The notes under the pieces are model-generated. The model made no database searches, had not been told where the DNA came from, and worked only from the letters and a program-made list of their open reading frames with translations. 64,000 nucleotides of DNA, taken from Alphaproteobacteria bacterium. Its GTDB lineage: Bacteria; Pseudomonadota; Alphaproteobacteria; Caulobacterales; Maricaulaceae. The position numbers and the translations under genes were made by a program. Positions 28,000 through 36,216 of this stretch are shown here, piece by piece (the first letter of the stretch is position 1; the number at the start of each line of letters is the position of its first letter). Where the stretch lies: NCBI GenBank assembly GCA_016124205.1, contig WGOD01000003.1, forward strand, positions 1 through 64,000, in the 5' to 3' direction.

Positions 28000-28368
28000 A
28001 TGTCCCGGATCTCGCCCTTCGCCGCAGGATTGAGCGGGCGCTGCCCGCGCTGCGGCGAAGGTGCGATGTTTTCCGGATTCCTGAAGATCGCGCCGTCCTG
28101 TGACGCTTGCGGTCAGGACTTCAGCAATGCCGATATCGGCGATGGCGCGGCGGTCTTCGTCATGTTCATCGCCGGCTTCGGGGCGGTAATCCCGGCGCTG
28201 TTGATCGACGTCGCCTACCGGCCCCCGATCTGGGTGCACTTCGCCTACGGCATCCCGATCATCATTTTCCTCAGCGTGTTTCTGCTGCGCCCGGTGAAGG
28301 GCCTGCTGTTCGCCTATCAGTTTCACCACAAGGCCGAAGAAGCGCGCTTCCCGCCCGGACGCGAGTAG
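28000..28368 (+). CDS. DUF983 membrane protein with zinc-ribbon-like cysteines
   Basis: 122 residues. Two CxxC pairs near the N-terminus (CPRCGEG and CDACGQD) resemble a metal-binding ribbon, followed by two membrane helices (about 48-70 and 78-98). This is the DUF983 family, which in alphaproteobacteria regularly sits between ctaE and the SURF1 gene, suggesting a part in oxidase biogenesis. Direct function is not established. It starts three bases after ctaE and ends nine bases before SURF1. Confidence 0.9.
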   Translation: MSRISPFAAGLSGRCPRCGEGAMFSGFLKIAPSCDACGQDFSNADIGDGAAVFVMFIAGFGAVIPALLIDVAYRPPIWVHFAYGIPIIIFLSVFLLRPVKGLLFAYQFHHKAEEARFPPGRE

Positions 28369-28377
28369 GCGCCCGCG

Positions 28378-29052
28378 GTGTTTTTCCGCCCCTATCCCGT
28401 TCTGTCCATCCTGACCCTCCTGGGCCTCGCCGTGCTGATCTGGCTCGGTCAGTGGCAGTGGTCGCGCATGGGCGAGAAGGCCGACCAGATCGCAGCCTAT
28501 GAGGCTGTGGCGGACGCGGCGCCCGTCGATCTCGGTGAGGCCCTGTGCGGCGCGCCTTTGCCTGGGGCCCCGGTCCGTTCCGAAGCTCCGGCGACCGGGC
28601 AGGCTGTCCGCTTCTGGGGCCGCAATTCAGACGACGAGGCAGGCTGGCGTGTCTTCCGGGCAGTCCCGGCTCCGGCGTGTGCCGGCGGTGGCCATATCCT
28701 TCGCGAATCGGCCTTCACCCTGTTCGGCGAAAGCGACCTGCGGGATTCCGGCCGCGACTTCCAGCTGATGCCGGTGCCGGCCCACGGCATGTTCGATGCG
28801 GTCAACACTCCCGACGCCAACGAGTTCTACCAGTATGACGCTGAGCAGATGGCCGCGGCCGCCGGCGTCGAATCGCTGAGTTCGGATTTCTGGATCGTGG
28901 CCGATCGCGGCCTGCCCGCGGAACTGGCTGCCGTTCCGCCCTCGCGGCACTTCGGATACGCCATGACCTGGTTCGGCCTGGCGCTGGTGCTGATTGCTGT
29001 ATTTCTTGCGTTTCACGCTGCACAGGGGCGGCTCGGCTTCACCCGGCGTTAG
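28378..29052 (+). CDS. SURF1 family oxidase assembly protein
   Basis: 224 residues from the GTG at 28378. SURF1 (Shy1) assists insertion of heme a into subunit I. The protein has the family shape: one membrane helix at the N-terminus (PYPVLSILTLLGLAVLIWLGQWQWSRM), a periplasmic domain, and a second helix near the C-terminus beginning SRHFGYAMTWFGLALVLIAVF. The WLGxWQ-R motif after the first helix is typical. It closes the cta operon. Confidence 0.9.
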   Translation: MFFRPYPVLSILTLLGLAVLIWLGQWQWSRMGEKADQIAAYEAVADAAPVDLGEALCGAPLPGAPVRSEAPATGQAVRFWGRNSDDEAGWRVFRAVPAPACAGGGHILRESAFTLFGESDLRDSGRDFQLMPVPAHGMFDAVNTPDANEFYQYDAEQMAAAAGVESLSSDFWIVADRGLPAELAAVPPSRHFGYAMTWFGLALVLIAVFLAFHAAQGRLGFTRR

Positions 29053-29118
29053 GCGGTTCGTGCTAGTCTTCCTCTCCCTTGAGCGTCCATCGGACGCGCG
29101 ACCCGTATTGAAGATCCG

Positions 29119-29697
29119 ATGGCGCTCTGGCGAGACGATACCCCCGATACCGAACTGAGAGACCGCGCGATCGTGATGCGTCCGCCGCGGATCGACGATT
29201 ACGATTCCTGGGCGAAGCTGCGCTCCGCGAGCCGCGATCACACCAGCCCGTGGGAGCCGCTGTGGGCGCCCGACGAGCTGACGCGCGCGGCCTACAAGCG
29301 GCGCATGCGCCATTACGAGTCCTGCTGGACCGATGGCAGCGGCTATCCTTTCTTCGTCTTCCGGAAGAAGGACAATGTTCTGATCGGGGCCTGCAATCTC
29401 AACAATGTCCGGCGCGGCGTGCTGCAGGCCGCCGATATCGGCTACTGGATCGGCCGGCCCTATATCCGCCGCGGCTATGCGCGCGCGGCCGTGAAACTGA
29501 TCTGCAGCTTTGCCTTCGACACAGCCGGCCTGCATCGGATCGAGGCGGCTTGCCGGCTGGAGAATGACGCGTCGCGCTCGCTCCTCCTGTCTCTGGGCTT
29601 CAAGCCCGAGGGCATCGCCCGCCAGTATCTGCGCATCGCCGGGGAATGGCGCGACCACGACAAGTTCGCCTTGCTTGCGAGCGACCCGCGCCCATGA
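29119..29697 (+). CDS. RimJ/RimL-type GNAT N-acetyltransferase
   Basis: 192 residues. RimJ/RimL-like fold: RAIVMRPPRIDDYDSWAKLR at the start, IGACNLNNVRRGVLQAADIGYWIGRPYIRRGYARAAVKLI, where the R-R-G-x-A segment binds acetyl-CoA, and HRIEAACRLENDASRSLLLSLGFKPEGIARQYLRI, a family-typical C-terminal half. Related proteins acetylate the N-termini of ribosomal proteins, but the target here is unknown. It is followed with a four-base overlap (ATGA) by the EAL gene. Confidence 0.9.
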   Translation: MALWRDDTPDTELRDRAIVMRPPRIDDYDSWAKLRSASRDHTSPWEPLWAPDELTRAAYKRRMRHYESCWTDGSGYPFFVFRKKDNVLIGACNLNNVRRGVLQAADIGYWIGRPYIRRGYARAAVKLICSFAFDTAGLHRIEAACRLENDASRSLLLSLGFKPEGIARQYLRIAGEWRDHDKFALLASDPRP

Positions 29698-30821
29698 CGC
29701 CAGAGGATTACGCCAAGAGCCTTGATGCTGCCCATGCGGTCATGTTCCGGGCGGACTTCGAATGCGTCTGCTTTGCGGGTGACCTCAACCGGTTCGGACT
29801 GGCAGAGGAAAAGTACGAACTGGATGCGTTCTTCGCGCGCATCGCACCGACCGATCGCAAGGCGGTGGAGCGCGGTTTCCTGGATGATGCCATTGATGTC
29901 CGTGTCCGTCTGATCGGCGACGACGGCGGGGTGCGATATGTCCGCCTGATCGGCCGCAGGCGCGAATCCGGCGCGTTTCGCGGCCTGATGTTTCCGGCCG
30001 GTGCGGCCAGCGCCGGAGCCATGGGGCGGATTGACGACGAAACCTCGCTGGCGCGCGGCGTCGACAAGGGTGAAGTGGTTGCGCACTACCAGCCGATCGT
30101 CGCGCTCGAAACCGGCCGGGTGGCCGGGTTCGAGGCACTGGCGCGCTGGGTGTGTCCCGGGCGAGGGGTGCTGAGCCCCGAAGACTTTCTCGATCTCGCC
30201 GAAGACATGAAGCTGATCGGGGTGATCGGCGATCAGGTGCGGGCGTTCGCGGCACGCGATCTCGCGGCCTGGCGCGCCGCCGCGCCGACCGCGCCGCTCT
30301 TCGTTGCGGCCAATGCCACGGTCAGCGAGCTGGTCTCGCCGGGCTTTGCGCAGCGCCTCGCCGACGAGGTCAGCGCGGCGGGCCTTCGCGCGGGCAGTTT
30401 CAAGCTGGAAATCAACGAGACCGAAATCATGCGCGACCCGGACCGGGCCGAAGGCGTGATCCGCGATCTGAAATCCGCCGGCATCGCCATGGCCCTCGAC
30501 GATTTCGGCACGGGCTATTCCTCGCTGGCCCGGCTTGACCGGTTCAATTTCGACACGGTGAAGATCGACCGCTATTTCGTGCGCGCTCTGGCGATGGGCG
30601 AGAACGCCGCGAAAGTGGTGGAATCGGTGCTGCAGCTGGCCCGGCATTTCGGCATGACCGTCGTGGCCGAAGGCGTGGAGAGTGAGGACGTGGCCGAAAA
30701 GCTTTCCGAACTCGGTTGCGACTTCGTCCAGGGTTTCCGCTATTCCGGCGCGATGGAACCCGATACGGCGGCCGATGCGGCGCTCAACGGGGTGAAGGGC
30801 CGGTTTTTGCGGGCAGTTTAG
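29694..30821 (+). CDS. EAL-domain cyclic-di-GMP phosphodiesterase with PAS-like N-terminus
   Basis: 375 residues: an N-terminal 110-residue segment that looks PAS-like (YEL..FFARIAPTDRKAVER; DVRVRLIGDDGGVRYVRLIGRR), then an EAL domain (118-370). The catalytic set appears complete: E147 in FEALARW, N207, E242 in EINETEI, D269/D270 in DDFGTGYSS, K290, E326/E329 in VAEGVES and Q346. It should hydrolyse c-di-GMP to pGpG, with the N-terminal domain as a sensor. The start is inside the preceding acetyltransferase stop. No GGDEF domain is present. Confidence 0.9.
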   Translation: MTPEDYAKSLDAAHAVMFRADFECVCFAGDLNRFGLAEEKYELDAFFARIAPTDRKAVERGFLDDAIDVRVRLIGDDGGVRYVRLIGRRRESGAFRGLMFPAGAASAGAMGRIDDETSLARGVDKGEVVAHYQPIVALETGRVAGFEALARWVCPGRGVLSPEDFLDLAEDMKLIGVIGDQVRAFAARDLAAWRAAAPTAPLFVAANATVSELVSPGFAQRLADEVSAAGLRAGSFKLEINETEIMRDPDRAEGVIRDLKSAGIAMALDDFGTGYSSLARLDRFNFDTVKIDRYFVRALAMGENAAKVVESVLQLARHFGMTVVAEGVESEDVAEKLSELGCDFVQGFRYSGAMEPDTAADAALNGVKGRFLRAV

Positions 30822-30836
30822 GGTGTCGTTCGACCC

Positions 30837-31403
30837 TTACGCGTGCCCCGACTGACCCGTCAGGTGTTGCGGGTCTACGCCAAGGGATTTCAGCGCGCGT
30901 TCCCACTTGTCCGAAAAGCTTTGGTCGAACAGCAGCGTCTCGTCCGCGTCGGCGACCAGCCAGGCATTGGCCTGAAGCTCGTCATCGAGCTGACCCGCCC
31001 CCCAGCCGGCATAGCCGAGTGCGAGGACCGACCGGCGTGGCGGGTGTTCGGACGCCATGGCGTCGAGCACTTCCTTGGTGGCGGTCAGGGCGAAGCCGTC
31101 GCCGACTTTCAGCGTCGCGTCGTCATTGCCGAATTCGCCGGTGTGCAGGACGAAGCCGCGGTCGCGATCGACCGGACCGCCATCCAGAACCGCGCGGTCG
31201 GGGACGCGAATCGCCCCTTCGACGCCGAGCTGCTCCAGGAGGATCGGCAGGCGCAGATCGCGCATCGGCTTGTTCAGCGTGATCCCCATGGCGTGTTCGT
31301 CGCTGTGATCGACGACGTAGATCACAGCGCGATCAAAGCGCGGATCGCCGATCGCCGGCGAGGCGATGAGGATTTTTCCGGTCATATAGCCGTCGGCGGG
31401 CAT
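30837..31403 (-). CDS. YqgE/AlgH family protein
   Basis: 188 residues of the UPF0301 family: GKILIASPAIGDPRFDRAVIYVVDHSDEHAMGITLNKP, then VLDGGPVDRDRGFVLHTGEF and LALGYAGWGAGQLDDELQANAWLVADAD, the family's best conserved stretch. Some relatives are annotated as transcriptional regulators (AlgH), but a biochemical role is not established. It is divergent from the peroxiredoxin gene and converges with the EAL gene. Confidence 0.93.
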   Translation of the reverse strand: MPADGYMTGKILIASPAIGDPRFDRAVIYVVDHSDEHAMGITLNKPMRDLRLPILLEQLGVEGAIRVPDRAVLDGGPVDRDRGFVLHTGEFGNDDATLKVGDGFALTATKEVLDAMASEHPPRRSVLALGYAGWGAGQLDDELQANAWLVADADETLLFDQSFSDKWERALKSLGVDPQHLTGQSGHA

Positions 31404-31534
31404 GGGCGACTTCCGATCTTTGGGATATCAATCATGCCGCCAAGCATGGGGACGCGTCCAGATCGCTTCCCGCTTTCCTCACGCCCGGCTACAGGGTCTA
31501 ATCCCTCCAACACATCGATAAACGGAGCCAATCC

Positions 31535-32017
31535 ATGACGATTTCCACCGGCGACCGCCTTCCCGACGCCACCTTCACCGTGATGACGTCCGACGGTCCG
31601 GCCAAGATGACCACGAGCGACGTGTTCGCCGGCAAGAAGGTGGCGCTGTTCGCCGTGCCGGGCGCCTTTACGCCGACCTGCTCTGCGAAACACCTGCCGG
31701 GCTATGTCGAGAAGGCCGCCGAGCTTCGCGCCAAGGGCGTCGACGCCATCGCCTGCACCTCCGTGAACGACGTGTTCGTCATGGGCGCCTGGGGCAAGGA
31801 CCAGGGCGTCGGCGAAGACGTGATCATGCTGGCCGACGGCAATGGCGATTTCGCCCAGGCCACGGGCCTGGTGATGGACGGCTCCGGCTTCGGCATGGGC
31901 AAGCGCTCGCAGCGCTATTCGATGATCGTCAAGGACGGTGTCGTCAGCGAGCTCAACATCGAGGAGCCGGGCGACTTCAAGGTCAGCTCGGCGGACTTCA
32001 TGCTCGGCCAGCTCTAG
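31535..32017 (+). CDS. Prx5-type peroxiredoxin
   Basis: 160 residues. Reduces hydrogen peroxide and organic peroxides using thiols, in alphaproteobacteria often with glutaredoxin/glutathione. The peroxidatic cysteine is in VPGAFTPTCSAKHLPGYVEKA, and CTSVNDVFVMGAWGKDQG follows, both typical of the Prx5 (AhpE/PMP20-like) class. No obvious glutaredoxin domain is fused. AACGGAG precedes the ATG. gshA at 14 kb supplies the thiol pathway. Confidence 0.95.
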   Translation: MTISTGDRLPDATFTVMTSDGPAKMTTSDVFAGKKVALFAVPGAFTPTCSAKHLPGYVEKAAELRAKGVDAIACTSVNDVFVMGAWGKDQGVGEDVIMLADGNGDFAQATGLVMDGSGFGMGKRSQRYSMIVKDGVVSELNIEEPGDFKVSSADFMLGQL

Positions 32018-32044
32018 GCCGGCAGACCAGAGGAGGGACAGGGT

Positions 32045-33019
32045 ATGGGTGGCTTTATCGTCGTCGGGATCATTGTCGTCCTGGCATTCCTGATCGTCGC
32101 AGGGACGATCAAGGTCGTGCCCCAGGGCATGGAATACACGGTGGAACGGTTCGGCCGCTTCACCCGCCGGCTGACGCCGGGCCTTCATATCCTCGTCCCC
32201 TTCATGGATTCGGTGCGCTACCGCATCAACATGCGCGAACGCGTGCTCGACGTGCCGAAGCAGGAAGTCATCACGCGCGACAACGCGATGGTGTCGGTCG
32301 ACGCGGTCGTCTTCATCCAGGTGATGGACGCCGCCCGCGCGGCCTATGAAGTCGACAATCTCGACTTCGCCATCATCAACCTCGCCATGACCAATGTGCG
32401 GACCGTGGTCGGCTCGATGGACCTCGACCAGGTGCTGTCGAACCGCGACGACATCAATGCCCGCCTCCTGTCCGTGATCGACGCGGCGACCAATCCCTGG
32501 GGCGTTAAGGTCACCCGGATCGAGATCCGCGACCTGTCGCCGCCGCCGGACATCACCGAGGCGATGGCCCGGCAGATGAAGGCCGAGCGCCTGAAGCGTG
32601 CGGAAATTCTCGAGGCGGAAGGCCAGAAGCAGTCGCAGATCCTGAAGGCCGAAGGCGAGAAGCAGTCCCAGATTCTCGAGGCCGAAGGCCGCCGCGAAGC
32701 TGCCTTCCGTGACGCCGAGGCCCGCGAGCGCGAAGCCGAAGCCGAAGCGAAGGCGACCGACATGGTGTCGAAGTCGATCGCCGAAGGCGACATGAACGCG
32801 ATCAACTACTTCCTCGGCCTGAAATATGTCGAAGCCTTCGGCAAGCTGGCCGAGAGCGACCAGCAACGCACCGTCATCGTGCCGGCCGACTTTGCCAATC
32901 TGACCGGCATGGTCGCGGGCCTGAAAGCGCTCGTCGAAGAGACGGGCGGCAATGGTGGCGGCGGAGCCGCGCCGAGCGCTGGCGGTGGCCGCAAGCCGGC
33001 CCCGTGGGGCAAGGAGTAA
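32045..33019 (+). CDS. SPFH/Band 7 (slipin/QmcA-like) membrane protein
   Basis: 324 residues. A single N-terminal helix (GGFIVVGIIVVLAFLIVAG) anchors an SPFH domain (KVVPQGMEYTVERFGRFTRRLTPGLHILVPFMD) followed by a long Glu/Ala/Lys coiled coil with a repeated EAEGQKQSQILKAEGEKQSQ pattern. A Gly-rich C-terminal tail ends GGGRKPAPWGKE. Such proteins form oligomeric membrane scaffolds; slipins are usually partnered by NfeD, which is the next gene here with seven bases between. Regulated membrane microdomains or protease control are possible roles. Confidence 0.93.
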   Translation: MGGFIVVGIIVVLAFLIVAGTIKVVPQGMEYTVERFGRFTRRLTPGLHILVPFMDSVRYRINMRERVLDVPKQEVITRDNAMVSVDAVVFIQVMDAARAAYEVDNLDFAIINLAMTNVRTVVGSMDLDQVLSNRDDINARLLSVIDAATNPWGVKVTRIEIRDLSPPPDITEAMARQMKAERLKRAEILEAEGQKQSQILKAEGEKQSQILEAEGRREAAFRDAEAREREAEAEAKATDMVSKSIAEGDMNAINYFLGLKYVEAFGKLAESDQQRTVIVPADFANLTGMVAGLKALVEETGGNGGGGAAPSAGGGRKPAPWGKE

Positions 33020-33025
33020 ACCGTC

Positions 33026-33487
33026 ATGGACGCTGTCGTCGCCTTTCTCGAGGGCCTGAATCTCTGGTGGTGGCTGGGACTGGCCGGTCTGTTCCTGATC
33101 GGCGAGCTGGTCACCGGTACGACCTATCTCCTGTGGCCGGCGGCGGCCGCGCTCGTGGTCGGCCTGCTGACCATGATGTTCGCCTCGCTCGGCTGGCCCT
33201 GGCAGTTCGTGATCTTCGCGGTGGCGTCGCTGATCTTTCTGTGGGCCGGGGACCGCTGGGTCCGTCCGCGTCTCAAGGCCGGCAGCGACAGCGGGCTGAA
33301 CACGCGTTCGACCTATCTGGTCGGGCAGCGCGTGACCGTGGTCTCGACCTCCGGCGCGACCGGCCGGGTTCGCGCCGGCGATACCGAATGGTCCGCGGAA
33401 AGCATTGACGGCAGTACGCTGGAGGTCGGTCAGGCGGTGACCGTGTCCGAGTTGCGCGGCACCACGCTGATCGTCCAGAGCGCCTGA
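33026..33487 (+). CDS. NfeD family protein, slipin partner
   Basis: 153 residues. Three to four N-terminal membrane helices (WWWLGLAGLFLIGELVTGTTYLLWPAAAALVVGLL; FVIFAVASLIFLWAGDRWV) precede a C-terminal OB-fold NfeD domain (STYLVGQRVTVVSTSGATGRVRAGDTEWSAES). It belongs to the short NfeD1b class without a protease domain, which pairs with slipins such as the upstream protein. It ends in a strong terminator. Confidence 0.93.
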   Translation: MDAVVAFLEGLNLWWWLGLAGLFLIGELVTGTTYLLWPAAAALVVGLLTMMFASLGWPWQFVIFAVASLIFLWAGDRWVRPRLKAGSDSGLNTRSTYLVGQRVTVVSTSGATGRVRAGDTEWSAESIDGSTLEVGQAVTVSELRGTTLIVQSA

Positions 33488-33530
33488 CCTCCCCCGAACC
33501 GGGGATGTTTCATGTCCCGAACGTGATCTA

Positions 33531-33563
33531 CCCCTGAGGCCGAAGCCGGCTTCAGGGGTTTTT
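33531..33563 (+). terminator. Rho-independent terminator after the SPFH/NfeD operon
   Basis: CCCCTGAG-GCCG at 33531-33542 and CGGC-TTCAGGGG at 33547-33558 form a 12-pair stem (one G-U) with an AAGC loop, followed by five T bases. The remaining gap to rnhA (33564-33673) holds nothing recognised. Confidence 0.9.
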
Positions 33564-33673
33564 CATGCGGGTTCGCATTGGATATCCCAAACTCTGAAGC
33601 CGGTGATCTCGACGATCTGACGAGAGATTCCGGCGTCCGCCTCACTCCCCGCAGCACGACCGGAAATGACGGC

Positions 33674-33700
33674 GCGGATATCCTCCTAGAGGATGTCCGC
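33674..33700 (-). terminator. hairpin around the rnhA stop codon
   Basis: GCGGATATCCTC (33674-33685) and GAGGATGTCCGC (33689-33700) form a 12-position stem with one mismatch and a CTA loop that is the rnhA stop codon. No T-run follows on the minus strand, so it is only a possible end-of-operon structure. Confidence 0.45.
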
Positions 33701-34141
33701 GTCGCGCATCTGGGCGATCGCCAGGCGCGCAAGTTCGTCAGCGCGGTCATTCTCCGGGTGGCCGGAATGACCCTTCACCCATTCCCACGTAACGTCGTGG
33801 CGGCGCGCGGCCTCGTCCAGCTCTTTCCAGAGATCGTCATTCTTGACCGGCTTCTTCGCGGCGGTCTTCCAGCCATTGCGCTTCCAGCCATGGATCCACT
33901 TCGTCACGCCGTCGCGCACATAGGTGGAATCGGTCACGAGGCGGACCGGCTTGTCCTTGCCCTTGATCGCCTGCAGCGCACGGATCGCGGCCAGCAATTC
34001 CATCCGGTTGTTGGTGGTCTCGGGTTCCGCGCCGGACAACTCCTTGCGGTGGCCCTTCCATTCGAGGATCGCGCCCCAGCCGCCCGGTCCGGGATTGCCC
34101 GAGCAGGCCCCGTCGGTGTGAATCAGGATTTCGGAATTCAA
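33686..34141 (-). CDS. rnhA: ribonuclease HI
   Basis: 151 residues. Removes RNA strands from RNA/DNA hybrids during replication. The catalytic carboxylates are in [18 protein letters not shown] (Asp), [12 protein letters not shown] (Glu), [17 protein letters not shown] (Asp) and [14 protein letters not shown] (Asp). The predicted start is the TTG at 34141, with GGTGAAG upstream, overlapping the DUF1801 stop by four bases. A second RNase H, rnhB, lies at 54.3 kb. Confidence 0.96.
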   Translation of the reverse strand: MNSEILIHTDGACSGNPGPGGWGAILEWKGHRKELSGAEPETTNNRMELLAAIRALQAIKGKDKPVRLVTDSTYVRDGVTKWIHGWKRNGWKTAAKKPVKNDDLWKELDEAARRHDVTWEWVKGHSGHPENDRADELARLAIAQMRDADIL

Positions 34142-34566
34142 CTGGGCTTCACCGGGTAGATTTTCGACAGGTCGCGGATGCCCGCGGCGATCAACTCTCC
34201 CAGGACATCGAGATCGATATCCTCGAGCTTGTTGATGTAGAGACAGGACTTGCCGGTGGAGTGCTTGCCGAGGCGGGCGAGGATCTCGGAATAATCCTGA
34301 TATCCGGGCAGGATGTAGATGGAGAGCTTGGCTTTCCGGGGCGAGAAGCCGGTCGCCATGAAGTCGCCCTCGCGGCCAGAGTCATACTTGTAGTGATATT
34401 CGCCGAAACCGACGATGGCCGGGCCCCACATGACCGGCTCCCAGCCGGTGACCTTGCGGAACAGCGCCAGCAGGACCTGCGCCTCGGTGCGGCGCTTGTC
34501 CGGCTCGACGGTCGCGATGAAATCCTCGGCAGACTGTTTCGTCGCCTGCGTCTTGTTCTCGGCCAT
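34138..34566 (-). CDS. DUF1801 domain protein
   Basis: 142 residues matching the DUF1801/YdhG-like family: [43 protein letters not shown], then [23 protein letters not shown] and [25 protein letters not shown]. Members are small alpha/beta proteins of unknown biochemical role. It is translated together with rnhA (four-base overlap) and follows ispH by 11 bases, all on the minus strand. GGAGG precedes the ATG. Confidence 0.9.
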   Translation of the reverse strand: MAENKTQATKQSAEDFIATVEPDKRRTEAQVLLALFRKVTGWEPVMWGPAIVGFGEYHYKYDSGREGDFMATGFSPRKAKLSIYILPGYQDYSEILARLGKHSTGKSCLYINKLEDIDLDVLGELIAAGIRDLSKIYPVKPS

Positions 34567-34577
34567 GAATGCCTCCG

Positions 34578-35537
34578 TCAGGCGGCGTCTTCGTTCAGGA
34601 TGCGCGGCAGTTTGAACACCACGTCCTCGTCGGTCACGCGCAATTCCTCGACTTCGAGGTCGAAACGCTGGCGGAAGGCCTCGATCAGGCCTTCGACGAG
34701 TTCTTCGGGCGCGGAGGCCCCGGCGGTGATGCCGACGGAACGCACGCCCTGAAGCGCCGGCCAGTCGACACCGCTTTCGTCATCGACGAGCCAGGCCTGC
34801 TTCGCGCCAGCGCGCAGCGCGACCTCGACGAGGCGACGCGAGTTGGACGAGGTGGGCGAACCGATCACCAGGACCGCGTCGCAATCGGCAGCCATTGCCT
34901 TGACCGCCGCCTGCCGGTTGGTGGTGGCGTAGCAGATGTCTTCCTTGTGCGGCGCGGCGATCTCCGGGAAGCGGCGCTGCAGCTCGGCAACGATCGCCGC
35001 CGTGTCGTCCACCGACAGAGTCGTCTGGGTCACGAAGGCGAGGCGGGACGGGTCGCGCGGCTGATAGGCCGCAGCGTCTTCGACCGTCTCGATCAGACTG
35101 ATCGCGCCATCTGGCAACTGGCCAAGCGTGCCGACCACTTCCGGGTGACCGGCATGGCCGATCAGCACGATCTCCTTGCCGGCTTCGAAATGGCGCTGGG
35201 CTTCGACATGGACTTTCGAGACGAGGGGGCAGGTGGCGTCGACATAGAGAAGATTGCGCGCTGCTGCTTCGGCCGGGACCGACTTCGGCACGCCATGCGC
35301 GGAAAACACGACCGGGCGGTCGTCCGGGCATTCGGACAATTCCTCGACGAAGACGGCACCGAGGCGTTCGAGGCGCTCGACCACATGCCGGTTGTGCACG
35401 ATCTCATGGCGCACATAGACCGGCGCTCCGAACTTGGCGAGCGCGCGTTCGACGATCTGGATGGCGCGGTCGACACCGGCGCAGAAGCCGCGCGGCGCGG
35501 CGAGGGTGAGGCGCAATTCGGGTTGCATGGTAGACAC
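34578..35537 (-). CDS. ispH: 4-hydroxy-3-methylbut-2-enyl diphosphate reductase
   Basis: 319 residues. Last step of the MEP pathway, making IPP and DMAPP with a [4Fe-4S] cluster. The cluster cysteines are in [33 protein letters not shown] and [30 protein letters not shown] and [16 protein letters not shown] are typical. The first codon is GTG at 35537, with GGAA upstream; an ATG three codons later (35528) is possible. ispE of the same pathway lies at the right end of the window. Confidence 0.97.
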   Translation of the reverse strand: MSTMQPELRLTLAAPRGFCAGVDRAIQIVERALAKFGAPVYVRHEIVHNRHVVERLERLGAVFVEELSECPDDRPVVFSAHGVPKSVPAEAAARNLLYVDATCPLVSKVHVEAQRHFEAGKEIVLIGHAGHPEVVGTLGQLPDGAISLIETVEDAAAYQPRDPSRLAFVTQTTLSVDDTAAIVAELQRRFPEIAAPHKEDICYATTNRQAAVKAMAADCDAVLVIGSPTSSNSRRLVEVALRAGAKQAWLVDDESGVDWPALQGVRSVGITAGASAPEELVEGLIEAFRQRFDLEVEELRVTDEDVVFKLPRILNEDAA

Positions 35538-35660
35538 GAAAATTCCACTCCTGCGGGCCGACCGTTGCGGCCCGGCGATGTGCGTCGTATGACCCTTGCC
35601 TATCTAAGCCGATGGCGGGCGAAATGCACGCCGGGCACTCACCAGGTCAGGTCTTCGCCG

Positions 35661-36212
35661 ATGTTCAAGCGTCTCGCCCTTCTTGCTCCCGTGATCGCCC
35701 TCGCCGGATGTTCCTCGCTGCGCGATGCGCCGGACAATCCGGGCCCGTGCCCGTCTGCTCTGACGCTGTATGACGCGTCGCGCGTCGTGAACCTGCATGG
35801 CGAGCCGGTGTACGAGAATGTCGGCTTCACGGGCGAGATCATGGCGGTGCGTTCGCTCTGCCGCTATTACGACGACCGTCCGATCGTCGCGAGCCTGGAG
35901 CTGGACATGGGCTTCGGCCGGGGTCCGGCGGCCACGGGTTCGACCCACACCTATCAATTCTTCGTCGCCGTCACGCGCCGTGACGTCGCGGTGATCGAGA
36001 AGCAGGTCTTCCCGATCGAGGTGACCTTCCGTCCGGGTGAAGACCGGATCTACCTGCAGGAAGAGATCGACGAGATCACCATTCCGCGCGCAACGGCGGA
36101 AACGGCGGGTGACAATTTCGAGATCATCGTCGGTTTCGAACTGACGCCGGAACAGCTGGCCTGGAACCGGACCGGTCAGCGCTTCCGCGTCGATGCGGGT
36201 CAGGACGACTAG
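35661..36212 (+). CDS. predicted lipoprotein of unknown function
   Basis: 183 residues from the ATG at 35661. MFKRLALLAPVIALAGC is a lipoprotein signal with lipobox LAGC. The mature part is mixed alpha/beta with no recognised domain, including LHGEPVYENVGFTGEIMAV and VFPIEVTFRPGEDRIYLQEEIDEITIP, and a conserved-looking CRYYDDRPI. Divergent from ispH, it lies four bases upstream of the chosen argS start, so the two may be cotranscribed. The function is unknown; similar single-gene lipoproteins are common next to argS in related bacteria, though I cannot verify this here. Confidence 0.75.
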   Translation: MFKRLALLAPVIALAGCSSLRDAPDNPGPCPSALTLYDASRVVNLHGEPVYENVGFTGEIMAVRSLCRYYDDRPIVASLELDMGFGRGPAATGSTHTYQFFVAVTRRDVAVIEKQVFPIEVTFRPGEDRIYLQEEIDEITIPRATAETAGDNFEIIVGFELTPEQLAWNRTGQRFRVDAGQDD

Positions 36213-36216
36213 GCTC

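Noticed and set aside
36193-36216. Upstream ATG for argS.
   Set aside because: It lies within the lipoprotein gene without a ribosome binding site; the GTG at 36217 follows that gene's stop.
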